In this document: positions 60,285 through 64,000 of the stretch, piece after piece | How the letters are laid out: each line of letters begins with the position of its first letter | Numbering within the stretch: position 1 is the stretch's first letter | Source of the DNA: Pseudobutyrivibrio xylanivorans | GTDB taxonomy: Bacteria; Bacillota; Clostridia; Lachnospirales; Lachnospiraceae | NCBI RefSeq assembly: GCF_010906925.1 | Contig: NZ_VTVE01000004.1 | Span: forward strand, 62,001-126,000 | Direction: 5' to 3' | Length of the DNA stretch: 64,000 nucleotides | Translations under genes and position numbers: made by a program | The notes under the pieces: generated by a model | Told to the model about the DNA's origin: nothing | Database searches by the model: none | The model's input: only the letters and a program-made list of their open reading frames with translations

Positions 60285-60962
60285 ATGAATTCAAGATTAT
60301 TGGAAATACTTGTTGGTTCATTACCTAAAATATTATTGCCAGGCATAGCCTACACTATTCCACTTACTCTCATTTCTTTTACTATAGGAATAGTGATTGC
60401 CATACTTGTGGCAGTGACACGAGTAATGAAAATCAAGGTATTATCACAGTTCTTTCAGTTTTATGTATGGGTTTTTAGAGGCACACCAATGCTGGTACAG
60501 CTGTTCATTATTTTCTACGGCTTGCCTAATATAGGTTTCAATATTGATGCATTTCCCTCAGCTATTATAGCTTTTTCCTTAAATATTGGAGCCTATGCCT
60601 CTGAAACAATAAGAGGCTCTATCTTATCTATTCCAAAGAGCCAGACAGAGGGGGCAGTTGCTTGTGGTCTTACAATATGGCAGACAATGATTCACATTGT
60701 TTTACCTCAGGCCATAAAGAACTGCATCCCTGCACTTTTTAACTCTTTCATATCACTTGTGAAAGATACATCACTTGCAGCAAACATAACTATCACAGAG
60801 ATGTTTATGGCAACTCAGCGAATAGTTGCAGTTACATATGAGCCTTTGGCTTTATATATTGAAGTTGCAGCAGTTTATTTGTTATTTAGCACAGGACTTA
60901 CATATTTCCAGAAATACACTGAGAAGAAGCTTAGTAAAAATAGTTCAGTAAGTCCCGCATAG
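60285..60962 (+). CDS. tcyB: Cystine-type ABC transporter permease
   Basis: A 225-residue polar-amino-acid permease with five helices. The family segments WVFRGTPMLVQLFIIFYGLP and the coupling loop EGAVACGLTIWQTMIHIVLPQA are clear. It forms a homodimer in the importer with the adjacent binding protein and ATPase. Placement next to a sulfur amino acid enzyme supports cystine as substrate. Confidence 0.87.
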   Translation: MNSRLLEILVGSLPKILLPGIAYTIPLTLISFTIGIVIAILVAVTRVMKIKVLSQFFQFYVWVFRGTPMLVQLFIIFYGLPNIGFNIDAFPSAIIAFSLNIGAYASETIRGSILSIPKSQTEGAVACGLTIWQTMIHIVLPQAIKNCIPALFNSFISLVKDTSLAANITITEMFMATQRIVAVTYEPLALYIEVAAVYLLFSTGLTYFQKYTEKKLSKNSSVSPA

Positions 60963-60975
60963 ACTGGAGAATATT

Positions 60976-61728
60976 ATGATTAAGATTCAAAATTTACAAA
61001 AGTCATTTGGCGACAAAGTAATTTTAAAAAACATAGATTTAGATGTGGCAGAGGGAGAGACAGTTGCTATTATTGGCCCATCTGGCTCAGGAAAGTCCAC
61101 AACACTAAGGTGCATTAATCTTTTGGAAAGACCTGACCAGGGTGAGCTTACTATAGGCAAAAACACCTATGATTTTAACAAGCTGACAAAGCACCAGATA
61201 ACAGAAATCAGAAGGACTACAGCTATGGTTTTCCAGAACTTTAGTCTTTATGAAAATAAGACAGCTCTTCAAAATATTACCCTGCCTCTTATCAAGGCTA
61301 AGGGGTATGGGAAGCATGAGGCAGAAAAGACAGCCCTTGAGTATCTTGATAAGGTTGGACTTAAGGACTGGAAGGATCACTACCCAGCGCAGCTATCTGG
61401 TGGACAGCAGCAGAGAGTTGGTATAGCAAGAGCCCTAGCTCTAAAGCCAGAGGTGATTCTCTTTGATGAGCCGACTAGTGCTCTGGATCCGGAGCGAGTT
61501 CAGGGAGTCCTTGAGATAATAAAGGAAATCTCTAAGGAACGCATTACATCTGTAATCGTAACTCATGAGCTTGAGTTTGCTCTTGATGTGGCTGACAAGG
61601 TGGTATTTATTGCTGATGGGGAAGTAGTTGAAAAAGGTACTGCAAAAGAAGTATTAAAAAGTCCAAAGGATGAGAGAACCATCAAGTTCTTAGGACATTT
61701 TGCAGATAAACTTGAATATGTCATATAA
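60976..61728 (+). CDS. tcyC: Cystine-type ABC transporter ATPase
   Basis: A 250-residue ATPase: Walker A GPSGSGKST, Q-loop VFQNFSLYENKTA, signature LSGGQQQRVGIARAL, Walker B VILFDEPTSALDPE and switch VTHELEFA. It is typical of the GlnQ/TcyC class and the last gene of the cysteine operon. Confidence 0.9.
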   Translation: MIKIQNLQKSFGDKVILKNIDLDVAEGETVAIIGPSGSGKSTTLRCINLLERPDQGELTIGKNTYDFNKLTKHQITEIRRTTAMVFQNFSLYENKTALQNITLPLIKAKGYGKHEAEKTALEYLDKVGLKDWKDHYPAQLSGGQQQRVGIARALALKPEVILFDEPTSALDPERVQGVLEIIKEISKERITSVIVTHELEFALDVADKVVFIADGEVVEKGTAKEVLKSPKDERTIKFLGHFADKLEYVI

Positions 61729-61731
61729 GAA

Positions 61732-61761
61732 AAGGCTTTGCATCAATTGGTGCAAAGCCTT
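61732..61761. terminator. Bidirectional terminator
   Basis: AAGGCTTTGCA (61732-61742) pairs with TGCAAAGCCTT (61751-61761), followed by a T-rich run; it separates two convergent genes. Confidence 0.88.
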
Positions 61762-61770
61762 GTTTTGTGT

Positions 61771-62631
61771 CTAGACATTGGTAATGGTGCCGGTGCTTAC
61801 TTTTATTTCTACACTGCGGTAGTCAGAAGGGGCCTTGCCATAGTGGCGTTTGAAGGCCTTTGAAAATGTGAATGTGTCGTTGTAGCCTACATTTTTAGCA
61901 ATCTCTGCCACGCTTAAGGACTTGTCTGAAAGAAGCTTAACAGCCATCTTCATGCGGTAGGTAAGCAGATACTCCTGAAGTGAATAGCCTGTTGCGTCTT
62001 TAAAGAGACGGGTAAGGTAGCTCCTGTTGAGTCCTAAGGCTGATGCCACCTGCTCGATTTTTACTGGCTCAGAATATTTTAGCTGTATGTAGGAAATGGC
62101 ATTTTTAACATATCGCAGAGAATTACTTACTGTTATTTCTTCTTTTCTAGAAGAATTCTCAATCATATAATCGCATATACGATATAGGTTTCCTATACAG
62201 TAGTATTGTCTTTTGTAATTTTTCAGAGTATCAAGTGCCAGCTCTGTAATAACTCGAGAATCTGAGACAGGAGTGTATACTGGATGTTCCGGAGTCAGTC
62301 CAGCCTCTTTAAGCATAAGTGGTATCTTAGGTCCTCCAATAATAAACCATATATACTCCCATGGATCATCCTTGTCCGCCTGGTAAAAGCAGCGGTAGTT
62401 TTCTGGAATGAGAAAAATCTGGTCCTTGTGGATGTCATATTGCTTGTTATTGATTCGAAGTATTCCCTTGCCCTTTTTAATAATGTGAATAATGATACGA
62501 TTTTTAACAAGATGCTCGTAAGAATAAAGAGGTGTGCACTTGTTACGGCCTACCTCGTAGAGATATAAATCGTCAGAATCTTCGTAGTTGACAAACTTAC
62601 GGAAGTCACATCCGTTCGCCTTTAACCCCAT
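61771..62631 (-). CDS. AraC-family regulator of alpha-galactoside use
   Basis: A 286-residue AraC-type regulator with an N-terminal cupin sugar-sensing domain (IIHIIKKGKGILRINNKQYD, residues about 48-68) and two C-terminal helix-turn-helix motifs (VEQ-type VASALGLNRSYLTRLFK and VAEIAKNVGYNDTFTFSKAFKRHYG). It is divergent from an alpha-galactosidase gene, the arrangement of MsmR/RafR-type activators. The inducer is probably melibiose or raffinose. Confidence 0.87.
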   Translation of the reverse strand: MGLKANGCDFRKFVNYEDSDDLYLYEVGRNKCTPLYSYEHLVKNRIIIHIIKKGKGILRINNKQYDIHKDQIFLIPENYRCFYQADKDDPWEYIWFIIGGPKIPLMLKEAGLTPEHPVYTPVSDSRVITELALDTLKNYKRQYYCIGNLYRICDYMIENSSRKEEITVSNSLRYVKNAISYIQLKYSEPVKIEQVASALGLNRSYLTRLFKDATGYSLQEYLLTYRMKMAVKLLSDKSLSVAEIAKNVGYNDTFTFSKAFKRHYGKAPSDYRSVEIKVSTGTITNV

Positions 62632-62792
62632 ATAATTATTCCCCCTTTTACATGTGTAGGAATATTATATCACATTTTGACATTGTTTTATCAAATTATA
62701 CCATTAGTGACTTTTTGTTTTTAAGTTACACTAAACATAACTTCTAGGAAGTAAAAAGGTATAGACATAAGCGAAAGGGAAAGGTTTAGCAG

Positions 62793-64000
62793 ATGAACAT
62801 TATTTGGCATGAAAAAAGTAAGCAATTTCATTTGTTTAACGATGAGTTAAGCTACATTATTGGGGTTTCTCCGATAGGTGAGCTTGGAAATATTTATTTT
62901 GGAAAAGCTATTCACGACAAGGAAGATATGTCCTATGTGGTCAATAGATTTTCTCTACCTAATGTACCAGTTGATGCGGATACAGAGAGCTACTCAATGG
63001 AGTTGAATCGTCAGGAGTACCCATCTTTTGGAACTACTGATTTTGGTACTTCAGCATTTGAGGTAGAGATTTCAAATGGCTCAAAAGTCAGTTCTTTTGT
63101 GTACAAAGACCACAAGATTTATAAGGGAAAGCAGCCACTAGAGGGCCTTCCAGCTACTTATGCTGATGATAGTGAGGCCATGACTCTTGAGATTTATTTG
63201 GAAGATGTGGTTGCCAAAACAACACTTGCTCTTTCCTACACTCTATTCAATAGATATCCGGTAGTAACAAGGCATGCAAAGTTTACTAATATTGGTCCCT
63301 CCAAAGTAAAGTTAACAAAAGCGCTAAGTGCATGTCTTGACTTACCGGATCAAAACTATCAGTGGATGCAGTTTTCTGGAGCTTGGGCTAGAGAGCGAAC
63401 ACCAATAGTAAAAAATCTTGGACCTGGTTCTGTTTCAATAGAAAGTAAGAGAGGTATTTCAAGTGCCAACCAGAATCCATTTATAATAATAAAAAGACCT
63501 AACACTGATGATTTTATAGGTGAGGCAATAGGATTTTCATTTGTGTACAGCGGTAATTTCCTGGCACAGGCCGAAGGGGATACATTTGGCCGCATGAGAG
63601 TACTAATGGGAATCAACCCAGATAGATTTACATGGATCCTTGAAAATGGGCAGTCATTTGAGACTCCTGAGGTGGTAATCGCCTATAGTGATTCAGGACT
63701 CAACTACCTTAGCCAGACCTATCACAGCCTATATAATAACAACCTGGTAAGGGGAAAATGGAAGAACACTCCAAGGCCTATTCTCATTAACAACTGGGAA
63801 GCAACATTCATGGACTTTGATGAAGAAAAAATCCTTAAGATTGCCAGCAAGGCAAAGGAAGCAGGGATTGAGCTATTTGTCCTAGATGATGGCTGGTTCG
63901 GTGAAAGAGATGATGATTTTGCAGGCTTAGGAGATTGGGTTGAAAATCCAAAGAAGTTGCCACAGGGAATCCCTGGACTTGCACGTAAAATAGAATCTTT
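62793..64000 (+). CDS. GH36 alpha-galactosidase, N-terminal part (cut by window edge)
   Basis: The first 402 codons of a glycoside hydrolase family 36 alpha-galactosidase, open to the end of the window. The N-terminal beta-supersandwich begins MNIIWHEKSKQFHLFNDE, and the catalytic barrel starts with NNWEATFMDFDEEKIL and ELFVLDDGWFGERDDD, the substrate-binding Trp/Asp region. The catalytic nucleophile lies beyond the window. There is no signal peptide, so it is cytosolic and would act on imported alpha-galactosides. The ATG follows AGGTTTAGCAG, a weak site, in a 160-base divergent region with the AraC gene. Confidence 0.9.
   Translation, partial: MNIIWHEKSKQFHLFNDELSYIIGVSPIGELGNIYFGKAIHDKEDMSYVVNRFSLPNVPVDADTESYSMELNRQEYPSFGTTDFGTSAFEVEISNGSKVSSFVYKDHKIYKGKQPLEGLPATYADDSEAMTLEIYLEDVVAKTTLALSYTLFNRYPVVTRHAKFTNIGPSKVKLTKALSACLDLPDQNYQWMQFSGAWARERTPIVKNLGPGSVSIESKRGISSANQNPFIIIKRPNTDDFIGEAIGFSFVYSGNFLAQAEGDTFGRMRVLMGINPDRFTWILENGQSFETPEVVIAYSDSGLNYLSQTYHSLYNNNLVRGKWKNTPRPILINNWEATFMDFDEEKILKIASKAKEAGIELFVLDDGWFGERDDDFAGLGDWVENPKKLPQGIPGLARKIES

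Overview
The window looks like chromosome of an obligately anaerobic, low-GC Gram-positive of the Lachnospiraceae (Butyrivibrio/Pseudobutyrivibrio-like). The basis is AT-rich intergenic DNA, strong AGGAGG-type ribosome binding sites, frequent GTG/TTG starts, Clostridia-type families (reverse rubrerythrin with PerR, DUF4867, DegV, TraX, PRD regulators, YesM/YesN two-component systems) and many sugar-uptake operons. This is inferred from family content; no rRNA or marker gene is present. I see no tRNA, rRNA, CRISPR array, transposase or prophage.

Layout. 1-2656: end of an acyl-transfer cluster (SCP-x-type thiolase C-terminus, DUF35 zinc-ribbon/OB protein, a structured GC-rich element, an acyl carrier protein, a phosphotransacylase and holo-ACP synthase). 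2749-3866: PerR-type regulator and rubrerythrin. 3906-7154: complete pantothenate/beta-alanine operon panG-panB-panC-panD. 7155-7701: gene-free block of inverted repeats. 7702-16033: a YbjQ protein, then a LysR regulator divergent from a second ACP-thiolase-DUF35 module extended with an old-yellow-enzyme reductase, an MFS transporter and a PRD regulator. 16123-24391: FGGY kinase, FucO-like dehydrogenase, class II aldolase, 2-hydroxyacid dehydrogenase, ThuA protein and two MFS transporters, resembling a fucose-type sugar-phosphate cleavage pathway. 24467-28274: TraX, a lipoprotein and unknown membrane proteins. 28356-31799: DUF4867 protein divergent from a sugar isomerase/epimerase and a Gfo/Idh dehydrogenase, with the second copy of the structured element between the last two. 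31872-35385: membrane-anchored binding protein with a YesM/YesN two-component system. 35407-43282: DegV, KtrB/KtrA potassium uptake, a complete Fe3+/AfuA-type ABC importer and MgtC. 43656-52043: ROK regulator, ChvE/XylFGH-type sugar ABC importer, fructokinase, HAD phosphatase and a mannose-isomerase-like AGE protein. 52145-57621: Lsa-type ABC-F protein behind an attenuator-like leader, an uncharacterised Cys-motif protein with a radical SAM activase-like partner, a scrambled GNAT/AAC(3) remnant zone, a U32-like protein and acylphosphatase. 57637-61728: MsrA, a cystathionine lyase/synthase-like enzyme and a cystine-type ABC importer. 61771-64000: AraC regulator divergent from an alpha-galactosidase that runs off the window.

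The most promising unexplained material is (i) the duplicated ACP + SCP-x thiolase + DUF35 modules, each with different partner enzymes and both ACPs lacking the usual DSL motif; (ii) a roughly 135-nt GC-rich element present twice, whose predicted helices show compensatory base changes between copies; (iii) the Cys-motif acidic protein with its radical SAM partner; and (iv) a leader with a short uORF and terminator in front of the ABC-F gene. All were read by eye; no database or folding program was run.
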